From positions 43,161 through 107,160 of the forward strand of contig JAZKCZ010000003.1 of the NCBI GenBank assembly GCA_040387835.1: a stretch of DNA of 64,000 nt, read 5' to 3'. The position numbers and the translations under genes are program-made. Source of the stretch: Myxococcota bacterium. Lineage in GTDB: Bacteria > Myxococcota > UBA727 > JABDBI01. Shown piece after piece: positions 9,598 through 18,822 of the stretch. The notes under the pieces are model-generated. The model did not search any database and was not told the origin of the DNA. It was given only the letters and a program-made list of their open reading frames with translations. Positions within the stretch are counted from its first letter, which is position 1, and the number at the start of each line of letters is the position of its first letter.

Positions 9598-12500
9598 GAA
9601 CGGCCCTCTGAGTAAATGGGATCTACATAACGCTTTCTTTCTAAAGTTGCCAAGATGCAATAGACGCTGGGAACCACAAACAACGTCAGGATTGTCGATA
9701 CGAACACGCCTCCAAGCACCGCGATGGCCATGGGCACACGGCTTTCCGCACCAGGTCCCACAGCCACAGCAGGCGGGATCGCCGCTGCGATGGTTGCAAT
9801 CGAAGTCATCAAAATCGCTCGAAGACGTAAAGGGCAGGCTTCAATCAAAGCGTCGCTTACACTCAAGCCTTGTGCCCGCATGTGGTTGGTGAAATCGACC
9901 AGCAGAATGGAATTCTTTTTCACAATGCCCATCAATAAAAGCAGCGCGATCATACTGTAAATATTGAGCGTCTGATTCCCTAGATAGAGCGCCATCAACG
10001 CACCCGACACACTAAACGGCAGCGCCACCAAGACCGTAAAGGGGTGAACAAAACTATTAAACTGCGAGGCCAAAACCATGTACGACACCAAAATTCCCAA
10101 AAGCAATGCCCAAAGCAAACTGGAGAATGAATCTTTAAAAGTCTGCGCACTGCCGCTCAAAACCAAGCGATAACCTGGCGGCAGCTTTTCCCCCAACTGC
10201 TCCACCACACTCAGCGCTTCCTCTTGCGAGCTGGCAGGCGCTGGGTTCGCATATAACGTAATCGCCCTTTCTCGATCTTGTCTTGAGATTGACTGCAACG
10301 TCAGATGCATTTTCGTGGTGACCAACTCTTTCAGCGGTACCATCTCCCCCTGCACGTTTCTAACGCCCATGCGGTATAAATCCTGCATGCGCGTGCGATC
10401 CTCGTCCTTTACCCTGACACGCACGTCATACCTATGCCCATCTTTGGTGAACTGCCCGGAAACAACGCCGCCCATCATGGCTTGAATGGTTTGAGCAATG
10501 TCTGACACCGATACGCCATACTGTCTTGCCTTGCTGCGATTGGGGATGATTTGAATTTCCGGCAGCCCGTCTCGGTAATCGCTGTCAACGTCTATCATCT
10601 TGCCGCTTTGACTCATGGCCTCGGTAAAGCTTTTGCCAATTTCAACGAGTTTTTCATGATCAGGGCCACGAATATTAAACTCAATGGGAAAGCCTCGCTT
10701 AGCCGTAAAGCCGCTCAACGACGGATCTTGTATGACCACTTTAATATCGTCGATTTTATTAAGCTCTTTTCTAAAGACACCAATCAAATCTTGCTGGCTT
10801 AACTTGCGCTTATCCGGTGGCTGCAAGGTTAAAAACATCATACCGGCGCTGGTTTGACCACCGTTAAAACCACCGATAACGCCGTAATACCCGCGCACGT
10901 CTTTTTTACCCAAGACCCACTTTTCGACTTCCATGAATTTCTGACGCGTGTACTCAAGCGATGAGCCAGGCGGCGTTTCAAACCTAACGATCAGCATGCT
11001 TTGATCTTGAGCCGGGATAAACTCCTTCTTAATCAACTTCACCAAATACAAACTGCCCGCAAAGAACAGCAAACTCAAAAAGACCACGGCCCATTTAAAT
11101 CGGATCGATACCTTCACCATCCGCCGATATGCCATGGCGCTTTGCTGAAACATCGCTTCGACGCCGCGCCCAATCCAAGTTCGCCTTGGCTTCACCTCTA
11201 GAAACTGCGCACATCGCATCGGTGCCAAGGTCAATGCCTCCAGCAATGAAATGGCTACAGCCACCGACAAAGTCACCCCGAACTGAAACAAGAACTTGCC
11301 GATAATCCCCTGAATAAATGCCACCGGCAAATAGATTGCGATAATCGCTGTCGTTGCCGCCATCGCCGCCAAGGTGATTTCTTTCGAACCAAGCAGCGCC
11401 GCCTGCACCTTGCCCTCGCCTTTTTCACGGTGGCGGACAATATTTTCTAGCACCATGATGGCATCATCCACCACAATCCCAATCGCGAGCGATAGGCCCA
11501 ATAAAGTGAAGAAATTGAGTGTAAAGCCCATCGCATCCAGCACGATAAAGCTGCCAATGATGGCCGTCGGTATCGCCAACACCACATTTAAAGTGGCCGA
11601 AATAGACCCCAAAAAAAGCAGACAAATTAAAGCCGTGAGCACCGCCGATAGAATCAGCGTGAAATTAAGCTCCCTGATCGACTCCTCAATAAAAACCGTT
11701 GAGTCAAACCGAACCATTATATTGACCCCAGCGGGAAGCTCCTTTTTTATCTCTTCCATACGGGCCTTAACAGCCTTAGCCACCTCCACCGCATTTGAAC
11801 CCGGCTGCTTTTTCACACCTAAACCAATGGCCGCCACACCCGCTGAGCGAGACATGGCGCGAATATCATTCAAACCGTCCTCAATTTCGCCAATATCTCG
11901 CAATCGAATTGGTACATAGTTCGGTGCTCCCCCACGGCGTAAAATCAAAATATCGCCGAAATCCTCAACGCTGCGAGCTTCACCAAAAGTTCGAATTCCG
12001 ACTTCTTGCCTGCCAATATCAATCTGACCCGAAGGGAGCTCAACATGCCCAGATCCAATCGCACTGAGCACATCCGATGCCGTCAACTCATGCGCTGCCA
12101 GCTTTTCTGGACTTACCCAAACCCGCAAGTTTGGCTCGATATAACCGCCGAGAATTAACTCCCCAACACCTTCAATAGCCGCAAAGCGATTTTTAATTTT
12201 ATTTTTCACCAAAGACATCAAATCTCTTGGCTTTAAAGAATCCGAACTCACCGCCAACCAGATAATTGGGTTGGCATCCGAGTTCGATTTCATGATCACC
12301 GGCGGATCAATGCCCTTGGGCAACTTTGCGGCAACTCGGCTCAAAGCATTTTGGATTTCCTGCACCGCTATATCGATGTCTTTATCCAGACCAAACTCAA
12401 GGGTCAAACTAACACGGCCCATTGCCGATGAAGACGATAGCGTTTTCAACCCTTCCAAAGACGCAAACACATCTTCAACTGGATCGGCAACCTCAACTTC

Positions 12501-12677
12501 CATGACCTCAGGCGCAGCGCCGGTTAGTGTCAGCGAGACTGAAACCACCGGAAAGTCGACTTCCGGCATCTGGCTCAGGCCCATATGGCTAAAAGAAATC
12601 CAGCCAAAGACAATCAAAAACGCCATCAGCATCCAGGCAAAGACTGGATTTCGAATCGAGATTTCTGATATATTCAC
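9594..12677 (-). CDS. RND-family (HAE-1/AcrB-like) efflux transporter
   Basis: A 1027-residue proton-driven inner-membrane pump. The N-terminal transmembrane segment is followed by a large periplasmic loop (PEVDFPVVSVS, PPVIMKSNSDANP), a second group of membrane helices with the proton-relay aspartates in GIVVDDAIMVLENI, then a second periplasmic loop and a last helical group (GIVKKNSILLVDF). Length and layout match AcrB/MexB relatives. It overlaps the preceding tolC-like gene by 4 bp and the following M16 protease gene by 4 bp, so all three are translationally coupled. No membrane-fusion (HlyD/AcrA) gene is present next to it, which is unusual. Substrate cannot be inferred. Confidence 0.94.
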   Translation of the reverse strand: MNISEISIRNPVFAWMLMAFLIVFGWISFSHMGLSQMPEVDFPVVSVSLTLTGAAPEVMEVEVADPVEDVFASLEGLKTLSSSSAMGRVSLTLEFGLDKDIDIAVQEIQNALSRVAAKLPKGIDPPVIMKSNSDANPIIWLAVSSDSLKPRDLMSLVKNKIKNRFAAIEGVGELILGGYIEPNLRVWVSPEKLAAHELTASDVLSAIGSGHVELPSGQIDIGRQEVGIRTFGEARSVEDFGDILILRRGGAPNYVPIRLRDIGEIEDGLNDIRAMSRSAGVAAIGLGVKKQPGSNAVEVAKAVKARMEEIKKELPAGVNIMVRFDSTVFIEESIRELNFTLILSAVLTALICLLFLGSISATLNVVLAIPTAIIGSFIVLDAMGFTLNFFTLLGLSLAIGIVVDDAIMVLENIVRHREKGEGKVQAALLGSKEITLAAMAATTAIIAIYLPVAFIQGIIGKFLFQFGVTLSVAVAISLLEALTLAPMRCAQFLEVKPRRTWIGRGVEAMFQQSAMAYRRMVKVSIRFKWAVVFLSLLFFAGSLYLVKLIKKEFIPAQDQSMLIVRFETPPGSSLEYTRQKFMEVEKWVLGKKDVRGYYGVIGGFNGGQTSAGMMFLTLQPPDKRKLSQQDLIGVFRKELNKIDDIKVVIQDPSLSGFTAKRGFPIEFNIRGPDHEKLVEIGKSFTEAMSQSGKMIDVDSDYRDGLPEIQIIPNRSKARQYGVSVSDIAQTIQAMMGGVVSGQFTKDGHRYDVRVRVKDEDRTRMQDLYRMGVRNVQGEMVPLKELVTTKMHLTLQSISRQDRERAITLYANPAPASSQEEALSVVEQLGEKLPPGYRLVLSGSAQTFKDSFSSLLWALLLGILVSYMVLASQFNSFVHPFTVLVALPFSVSGALMALYLGNQTLNIYSMIALLLLMGIVKKNSILLVDFTNHMRAQGLSVSDALIEACPLRLRAILMTSIATIAAAIPPAVAVGPGAESRVPMAIAVLGGVFVSTILTLFVVPSVYCILATLERKRYVDPIYSEGRS

Positions 12678-13945
12678 GGAACTTGTCCTATCGCAGCATG
12701 TAAGTTCTCAAGAGCGGTTTTTCCCTGATACCAAGTTTGGTCGTATGAACGCATTAAAGTGCTCAATTGGGTCATGGCGGTGTTCACTTCCAAATTGGTA
12801 ATTAACTTATAGCGATAGTCATTGCTAAGCTGTTCATAACTTTTTCGGGCCGATATTTGAGCCCTGCTCAAAATAGGCAAAGTCTGAATCACACCTTGCA
12901 GCGTATTATAACAAGTCCGAATATCACGCTCCGCATCTCGCCGAGCCTGCATAAGCCCATACCTGAGCCCCCGGGCGGTGGCCTGTGCTTGCCGCACCTG
13001 CGCAACCACGCCAAACCCCTGAAACAGCGGCACGTTAATGCTGGCGCCCAAATCCCAATGGATATGCTGCAACACGCCACTTCGATAGGGATAGTAATTC
13101 GCCGCCAATCCCACCGTCGGAAAGTGGCTGCCTCGCATCACATCGGTCTGATTTTCAGCCGCTTCAACTTGGGCTACCAACGATCGGATTTCTGATCGGT
13201 CATCGATTTTCGCCAAATAGCTTTCGATAGGTTCCAGTTGCTCAGGCAGTTTGGCTGTATCTTCCGCGACATCGTCCTGCGGCTCAATCCCAGTCATGAC
13301 GCGCAATGATTCTTCACTTAACCGAACAGCCTCTTTAGCAGCCATCGCTTGCGCTTCAAGCAAACCTATTTGTGTTTCCTGCACTAAAACGTCGGCTGAG
13401 CGCGAACGCCCAATCTTAACGAATTTCCTAATAGCGCCCATACGTTCATCAGCTGATTGTTTAAGCGCCAAGATGTTGTCTAAATCCCGACGATTACCCC
13501 AGTAAGTATAATAAGCCGTTGAAACCTGCCGGTATAACCCGGATTCAACCAAGTTAACATTCGCTTCCTGAGCCCGAATCGCCGCTTTCGCGGCTTTATA
13601 AGCAGCGAATTCTCTAAATCCCTGCAGCCCACTCATCGTTGCTGAAAATCGCGTTAAATATTGGTCAGGATTAAAAAAAGCCGCTACCACTGATCCATTA
13701 TTATCAACCGTCGGTATCTGCTGCCTGGTATATGAAAAAAGAAAGTTAACATTAGGGTAAAAGCCGGACTTAATTTGCAAAAGCTGCGCATGCGCAAAGG
13801 CCACTTGAACCCTCTGCTGAGAAACCGACTCCACCTGTGCCTTAGCGATCTCAAATATTTCCAGCAACGAAAGGCTCTTGCCCAAGGCACTGAACGAAAA
13901 AGCCAGCAGCCCAAATACTAATAGCCGCGTAATTCCAAGGGTCAT
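12674..13945 (-). CDS. TolC-family outer-membrane efflux protein
   Basis: A 423-residue outer-membrane factor with an N-terminal signal peptide (about residues 1-22, LLVFGLLAFSFSALG). It has the two internally similar OEP halves typical of TolC: long amphipathic helical stretches (SLLEIFEIAKAQVESVSQQRVQVAFAHAQ; VAQVRQAQATARGLRYG) and beta segments (FPTVGLAANYYPYRSG). It forms the outer-membrane exit duct for the RND pump encoded directly downstream, with a 4-bp ATGA overlap. It starts 6 bp after the UbiA-like gene. The periplasmic adaptor that normally links the two is not encoded here. Confidence 0.92.
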   Translation of the reverse strand: MTLGITRLLVFGLLAFSFSALGKSLSLLEIFEIAKAQVESVSQQRVQVAFAHAQLLQIKSGFYPNVNFLFSYTRQQIPTVDNNGSVVAAFFNPDQYLTRFSATMSGLQGFREFAAYKAAKAAIRAQEANVNLVESGLYRQVSTAYYTYWGNRRDLDNILALKQSADERMGAIRKFVKIGRSRSADVLVQETQIGLLEAQAMAAKEAVRLSEESLRVMTGIEPQDDVAEDTAKLPEQLEPIESYLAKIDDRSEIRSLVAQVEAAENQTDVMRGSHFPTVGLAANYYPYRSGVLQHIHWDLGASINVPLFQGFGVVAQVRQAQATARGLRYGLMQARRDAERDIRTCYNTLQGVIQTLPILSRAQISARKSYEQLSNDYRYKLITNLEVNTAMTQLSTLMRSYDQTWYQGKTALENLHAAIGQVP

Positions 13946-13951
13946 TGAAGC

Positions 13952-14719
13952 TTATAGAACGACTACCACTCTTTTGGCCCATAGACCCAAGCAGGCTTGC
14001 AGCAAGATTAAGCCATCCACCCCATATAAATAGTAATAGGAATGCCTAGATGGTCTCGCATAGAATGCGAACGCACACGCGAGCCCAAAGACCACCGTGC
14101 TAGCCCAGCGAAAATCAAACACCAAAAACAAGCTAAAGAGCGACACCGCTAACGTCCGCGCTACGCAAACGCCATATGAAACTGCAACGGTTTTGGTCCC
14201 ACAGGCAGTATCATGTGCCATATCTCGAATGTTAAACAAAACGCATAAGCCGCCGATAAAGCAAACCTGCGCCGTCCAAAACCAAACCGTCGGCCCCGCC
14301 GGCAACACACAAACCGACGCCCAGACCAAAGCAACCAACAACGATTTCACAACCGGCATTTTTCGAAAATTAGTTACCGGTAAAAAATACGTCAAAGCCA
14401 GCAAAAAGCAGGCCCCATAACAAACCAGATCAATAAGCCTTGCAAACAACAACGGATACAGTCCAAAACCAGCCGCCAACATCATGCACCACAACACACC
14501 GCGATGCGAAAGATACCAATGCAGATTTTGATGCGTCTGAAAAATCGACAAATAAAGCCGCTGGCCATTATACAAAATAAATGTGGAACAAAATATCAGC
14601 AAGACTTGGGCGTGCTCAACGCGCGCTGCAAATATCGCCTGCGCATATGCCGATAAAGAGGCCGCGCAAAGCGATATAAACAAGTTCGAATAGGCAATAA
14701 ATGCCAAAACTCTAGACAC
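13952..14719 (-). CDS. UbiA-superfamily-like integral membrane protein
   Basis: A 255-residue protein with about seven to eight hydrophobic segments. The stretch NIRDMAHDTACGTKTVAV strongly resembles the second Asp-rich motif (DxxxD followed by G-K-T) of UbiA prenyltransferases. The first motif position reads YNGQRLYLS without the usual aspartates, so activity on a prenyl diphosphate is uncertain. Divergent UbiA-like proteins with an N-rich first motif are known. The start is a GTG (14717-14719) overlapping the stop of the upstream surface-repeat gene by 1 bp, which supports translational coupling. Confidence 0.6.
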   Translation of the reverse strand: MSRVLAFIAYSNLFISLCAASLSAYAQAIFAARVEHAQVLLIFCSTFILYNGQRLYLSIFQTHQNLHWYLSHRGVLWCMMLAAGFGLYPLLFARLIDLVCYGACFLLALTYFLPVTNFRKMPVVKSLLVALVWASVCVLPAGPTVWFWTAQVCFIGGLCVLFNIRDMAHDTACGTKTVAVSYGVCVARTLAVSLFSLFLVFDFRWASTVVFGLACAFAFYARPSRHSYYYLYGVDGLILLQACLGLWAKRVVVVL

Positions 14720-15210
14720 TAGAACCGCCAGTTAACAAAAACCATCCCTGGGGCAAGTTGCGATGGAAAGTGACCGAACCATGACTCGTTGTTCTGAATA
14801 ATATTCACAAGACCAATTTGAACGGCTTTGTCTGCGGCGTGGGCAATATTTACGACACCAAACTGCACGCCGGATAGCTTGCCAGCATAGTTGACCGCAC
14901 CGGACTGCAATCCCATGAATGACGTTTCGCTATAGTTCACAAAAGCCCATTGGACACCTTTATAGTTTTGGGCGTAGTTGACCAAAGCGATGCTTAAGCC
15001 TGCGCTATCACTGGTGCTGCCGTTGACGATGCCAAGTGCCAAAGCATGTTGTGGGTTTTCTGACCAAATGCCGATGGTTAAGCCGTCGATGGTTTGGGTC
15101 CGGCCGAAGATAGCGACACCAGGTACTAAGCTTGCGTTGAAAAATTTTGCTGCAAAAATGTTGGAGGAGATCAAGGTCGCAGCGACGAAGAGTCTGAGGA
15201 TTTTGTTCAT
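14719..15210 (-). CDS. secreted surface-repeat protein (LA_2272-like G-V-Q-x-G-x-V-N repeats)
   Basis: A 163-residue protein with a signal peptide (MNKILRLFVAATLISSNIFA). The mature part is a string of short beta-type repeats, such as GLSIALVNYAQNYKGVQWAFVN, GLQSGAVNYA, GVQFGVVNIA and VQIGLVNI. This pattern resembles the LA_2272-type surface-exposed repeats of Leptospira and other diderms; the family name is given from memory of that pattern. ATG 15210 is preferred over 15228 because it begins a canonical signal peptide. It lies just downstream of the M23 peptidase gene and overlaps the UbiA-like gene by 1 bp. Function unknown; probably outer-membrane or surface associated. Confidence 0.68.
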   Translation of the reverse strand: MNKILRLFVAATLISSNIFAAKFFNASLVPGVAIFGRTQTIDGLTIGIWSENPQHALALGIVNGSTSDSAGLSIALVNYAQNYKGVQWAFVNYSETSFMGLQSGAVNYAGKLSGVQFGVVNIAHAADKAVQIGLVNIIQNNESWFGHFPSQLAPGMVFVNWRF

Positions 15211-15240
15211 GGTGAAACCATTAACCATCCATCCCCTTTT

Positions 15241-15275
15241 GTCATCCTGGACCCCGCATCAAGTGCGGGGTGACA
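15241..15275. repeat. dispersed CCCCGCA/TGCGGGG hairpin repeat
   Basis: A GTCATCCTGGACCCCGCA-type sequence with a CCCCGCA-TCAAG-TGCGGGG hairpin, resembling an intergenic repeat widespread in proteobacterial genomes. It overlaps the last codons and stop of the M23 peptidase gene. Confidence 0.7.
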
Positions 15276-16065
15276 ACACTTTGATTAGGGCGTGGGGGTC
15301 TACGGCGATGCCGTTTACTTTCGTTGACCAGTGTAGATGCGGGGCTGTCACCCTGCCCGTCGCGCCGGCCATGCCGATTTGTTCGCCTTTTTTCAAGCTT
15401 TGGCCCACTTGAACATCGATTCTACTCAAATGCGCATAGCTCGAATAAACGCCGCTACCATGGTCAACCAACACGAGATTGCCTGCCATGAACAGGTTTT
15501 TCGCCAACACTACTTTGCCAGTATTGCTCACATGAATCGGCGTGGTCTCATTGGCTCTTAGATCCACTCCCAAATGCACGCTTTGCAAAATCCCGTTATA
15601 AACGCGTTGATTGCCAAACAGGCTGGTAATAATACCGCCAGTTGGAAGCTCAAATCGCTCAGCCCACAGCGGGTCCTTCTCACCCATTTTATAAGCCGCT
15701 TCTATATCGAGCTTATCCTGAGCAATTTGAGCGCGCTCTTTGGCGTTGGGTTTAGTAATCTTCGCCGGAACTTTGAGCTTATTAACTTTAAAATCGCCTC
15801 GTTCAACTCCAAGCGCTAGCTTTTGAAGTTCGCGTCCCGAGCGCATTTCAGCGGTAATTTTACCGACCGGAGTTTCTAATGGAACCCCGATAACACCGCA
15901 ACGCTTAGCTCCTTCGCAATCCCATAAAGCTACTTTCTGGTTGCCCATTTGCACTGACAAATCTGACGGCGCATCAGAAATTTTAATTAGCGCCACTTGG
16001 CCCTGTTTAACCATTGCTGGCTCAAGCGTGAAGGTCAGCGCCAAAATACTCAAAAGAGAAATCAT
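15259..16065 (-). CDS. M23-family (LytM) metallopeptidase
   Basis: A 268-residue exported peptidoglycan endopeptidase candidate. It has an N-terminal hydrophobic signal, a beta-rich N-terminal domain, a charged helical linker (about 115-150) and a C-terminal LytM domain with the zinc ligands in SVHLGVDLR (HxxxD) and HLHW (HxH), plus an upstream histidine in YSSYAHLS. All catalytic residues are present, so it may cut peptide crosslinks rather than act as an EnvC/NlpD-type activator. The last four residues (SPRT) and the stop are encoded by a dispersed GC-rich hairpin repeat, so the C-terminus was reshaped by it. It overlaps the TRIC gene by 4 bp. Confidence 0.9.
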   Translation of the reverse strand: MISLLSILALTFTLEPAMVKQGQVALIKISDAPSDLSVQMGNQKVALWDCEGAKRCGVIGVPLETPVGKITAEMRSGRELQKLALGVERGDFKVNKLKVPAKITKPNAKERAQIAQDKLDIEAAYKMGEKDPLWAERFELPTGGIITSLFGNQRVYNGILQSVHLGVDLRANETTPIHVSNTGKVVLAKNLFMAGNLVLVDHGSGVYSSYAHLSRIDVQVGQSLKKGEQIGMAGATGRVTAPHLHWSTKVNGIAVDPHALIKVLSPRT

Positions 16066-16679
16066 CTAACCCCTAGCTTCAGCTTCACCGCTATCATTCG
16101 GCACAACACAATCAGGACCAAAGCGATGCCCGCCGCCACTGGATGCCCCAGCAAATCGCTTAAAATCAAATATAAAATCGCGCCAAAGAACGATATGACA
16201 ATATAAAGCTCGCTAAAAAACACCATAGGCGACCGATTCGAAATCACGTCAGCAACAATACCCCCACCCACTGCTGTCACCACGCCCATCAAGATGGAAA
16301 TAGCAGGACCCTCACCGAGCCCTTGCGCTTTTTCCACACCCGCAATGCTAAAAGCCGCAAGCCCCATGGCGTCTGCGAAAATCAAAGTTTTAAGGAAGTA
16401 GCGATGCGCAGTGGGTGCGCGCCAAATTTGGCTCAAGACGTACATCAAAATGCCAACGGAAAAAGATATCCATAAATAGTAATGATACTTCATCCAGAAC
16501 ACTTGGGTGCCAAGCACCAAATCTCTAAAAGTCCCGCCCGCGTTCGCCGCCACGAAAGCCAAGAAGATGGCGCCCGTGATGTCCATTTTAGATTCAATGG
16601 CTCTCAGCGCTCCAGCAGAAGCACTGGCGATCACACCAATGATCATAAATACGGTTAAAACGATTTCAATGTGATTCAT
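16062..16679 (-). CDS. TRIC-type cation channel family protein (UPF0126/YicG)
   Basis: A 205-residue membrane protein made of two related three-helix halves plus a last helix. Each half has the family glycine-rich motif: AANAGGTFRDLVLG in the first and VTAVGGGIVADVI in the second. Prokaryotic TRIC proteins form homotrimeric monovalent cation channels in the inner membrane. The gene begins 10 bp after the purine nucleoside phosphorylase stop and overlaps the M23 peptidase by 4 bp, so it belongs to the same transcription run. Confidence 0.9.
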   Translation of the reverse strand: MNHIEIVLTVFMIIGVIASASAGALRAIESKMDITGAIFLAFVAANAGGTFRDLVLGTQVFWMKYHYYLWISFSVGILMYVLSQIWRAPTAHRYFLKTLIFADAMGLAAFSIAGVEKAQGLGEGPAISILMGVVTAVGGGIVADVISNRSPMVFFSELYIVISFFGAILYLILSDLLGHPVAAGIALVLIVLCRMIAVKLKLGVR

Positions 16680-16689
16680 AGATTAACTA

Positions 16690-17454
16690 TCAATTACATA
16701 ATGGAATCAATTTAAGCAATAAATCGCCGAACTCTTTTGAGGCGTTCTGGCCAGCCAAAGTCACTTCTTCATGGGTCAATTTGGTTGGAGACAATCCCGC
16801 AGCCATATTACAGATGCAAGAAATACCCAAAACTTCCATGTTCATGTGCCGAGCAGCAATGGTCTCGAACACGGTACTCATGCCAACAGCATCAGCGCCC
16901 AGTACTTTAAGCATGTTAATTTCAGCCGGCGTTTCATAACACGGGCCCAAAACGCCTGCGTACACGCCTTCCTGCAGATTAGGACTAATCGATTTCGCCA
17001 GTTGCCTAAGCCGCAACGAGTAAGCCTGACTCATGTCGGGAAACCGGGTGCCAAGCTGGGAGTTATTCGGCCCAATCAACGGATTATCACCGGTCAGATT
17101 AATGTGATCCGATATCAGCATTAAATTACCAACGCCGAAGTCTTGGTTAATCCCACCCGAAGCGTTGGTTAGAATCAGCTTTTGAACGCCCAAATCTTTT
17201 AAAAAGCGCACAGGAAAAGCCACTTGGCTCGCGGTATAACCTTCGTACCGATGGACACGACCTTGCATCAATAAAACAGGCGTTTCACCAATGAAACCAT
17301 GAACAAAGCGACCTGAATGGCCTTCGACGGTGCTGACTGGAAAATCCGGTATTTCTGAATAGGCCAGTGAAGTTGTGTTTGTCAGATAATCAGCAAAGCC
17401 ACCCAGGCCGGAGCCTAGAATGACCGCGATTTTTGCAGGTGGCAGTCCGGGCAT
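16690..17454 (-). CDS. purine nucleoside phosphorylase (PNP-I, inosine/guanosine type)
   Basis: A 254-residue cytosolic enzyme that cleaves inosine/guanosine with phosphate during purine salvage. Motifs: phosphate-binding ILGSGLGGFAD, VEGHSGRFV and GRVHRYEGY, then TNASGGIN, and the base-binding part GPCYETPAEI..LGADAVGMSTVFE. The N-terminus begins only eight residues before ILGSGLG, about 20 residues shorter than typical PunA/PNP. The start is fixed by a TAATG overlap with the rho stop. It lies between rho and a TRIC channel gene. Confidence 0.93.
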   Translation of the reverse strand: MPGLPPAKIAVILGSGLGGFADYLTNTTSLAYSEIPDFPVSTVEGHSGRFVHGFIGETPVLLMQGRVHRYEGYTASQVAFPVRFLKDLGVQKLILTNASGGINQDFGVGNLMLISDHINLTGDNPLIGPNNSQLGTRFPDMSQAYSLRLRQLAKSISPNLQEGVYAGVLGPCYETPAEINMLKVLGADAVGMSTVFETIAARHMNMEVLGISCICNMAAGLSPTKLTHEEVTLAGQNASKEFGDLLLKLIPLCN

Positions 17455-18809
17455 TAGTGACTCATCGAAGCAATAAATTCAGCGTTGGTTTTGCTGCCCT
17501 TCATACGGCTAAGCAAAAACTCCATCGAATCGATCACATTCAGCGGATGTAGTAGCTGACGCAAGACCCAAACACGGTTCAACGTGTCTTTGTCCAGCAA
17601 ATGCTCTTCCTTACGTGTTCCGGACTTGTTGATATCCAAGCATGGGAAAATACGCTTTTCCATCAGCTTTCGATCCAGCACGATTTCCGCGTTACCAGTG
17701 CCCTTGAACTCTTCGAAAATCACTTCGTCCATTCGGCTACCGGTATCAATCAAAGCCGTACTGATAATGGTAAGCGATCCGCCTTCTTCAACGTTACGCG
17801 CCGCACCGAAAAAGCGCTTTGGTTTGTGCAGGGCATTAGAATCCACACCACCAGACAGAATCTTCCCACTTGGCGGCACCACCGTATTATAGGCCCGCCC
17901 CAAACGGGTGATATTATCCAGCAAAATGACCACATCGCGCTTCATTTCGACCAAGCGCTTTGCTTTCTCAATCACCATTTCAGCAACCTGAACGTGACGT
18001 TGTGCAGGCTCGTCAAAAGTAGAAGCAATCACTTCGCCTTTGATGTTGCGGCGCATATCGGTCACTTCTTCAGGACGCTCATCAATCAAAAGCACCAACA
18101 AAGTCACTTCCGGATGATTGGCCGTAATCGCATTAGCAATATCTTGCATCAAAACGGTTTTACCAGCTCTTGGCGGCGCAACCACCAAAGCACGCTGGCC
18201 TTTACCGATGGGGCAGAACAAGTCGATAATACGAGTCGAGTAATTCGTCGGCAAACTTTCCAACTTAAACCGGCTATTCGGATAAAGCGGCGTTAAGTTA
18301 TCGAATGAAACTTTATTACGATGCTCAGCATGCGTAATGCCGTTAATGGTTTCGAGTTTCAGCAACGAGTAATAGCGTTCTTTATCATTCGGTGGCCGAA
18401 TCTGACCCCGAACGGTGTCGCCCATGCGCAAGCCGTATGCACGGATTTGCGAAGGCGCCACGTAGATATCATCGGCAGAAGGCTCATAGTTATAATTGGG
18501 TTCACGCAAAAAACCGTAGCCTTCAGAGAAGGTTTCCAATGTCCCTTCACCAAAAATCGCACCGCTGTTGCCAGCTTGCCATTTCAGCAGAGCAAAAACC
18601 ATGTCCTGCTTACGCAAAAGCGCATCGAAATCCACGCCAAGTCTTTGCGCCCGGCCTTGTAGATCGTCAATTTTAGCGTGCTTTAGCTCAGATAAGTCCA
18701 TCGATTCAATCTCTGGGTTAATATCTGGCAAAATCACGGGAGATGGACGTTCAGTTTGTTTTTCTCTATTATTAAAATGGGGACGATTCTTGCGTTTGAT
18801 TTCGCTCAT
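17454..18809 (-). CDS. rho: transcription termination factor Rho
   Basis: A 451-residue RNA-dependent hexameric helicase/ATPase. It has a basic N-terminal extension (about 1-45), the Rho N-terminal helical and cold-shock-like RNA-binding domains (about 50-170, [22 protein letters not shown]) and the RecA-type motor with Walker [12 protein letters not shown] near residue 213 and Walker [17 protein letters not shown]. The Q-loop and R-loop region [21 protein letters not shown] is also present. It follows pepA after 13 bp and overlaps the PNP gene as TAATG. Full length, no defects. Confidence 0.97.
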   Translation of the reverse strand: MSEIKRKNRPHFNNREKQTERPSPVILPDINPEIESMDLSELKHAKIDDLQGRAQRLGVDFDALLRKQDMVFALLKWQAGNSGAIFGEGTLETFSEGYGFLREPNYNYEPSADDIYVAPSQIRAYGLRMGDTVRGQIRPPNDKERYYSLLKLETINGITHAEHRNKVSFDNLTPLYPNSRFKLESLPTNYSTRIIDLFCPIGKGQRALVVAPPRAGKTVLMQDIANAITANHPEVTLLVLLIDERPEEVTDMRRNIKGEVIASTFDEPAQRHVQVAEMVIEKAKRLVEMKRDVVILLDNITRLGRAYNTVVPPSGKILSGGVDSNALHKPKRFFGAARNVEEGGSLTIISTALIDTGSRMDEVIFEEFKGTGNAEIVLDRKLMEKRIFPCLDINKSGTRKEEHLLDKDTLNRVWVLRQLLHPLNVIDSMEFLLSRMKGSKTNAEFIASMSH

Positions 18810-18822
18810 TTAAGCGTTGCTC

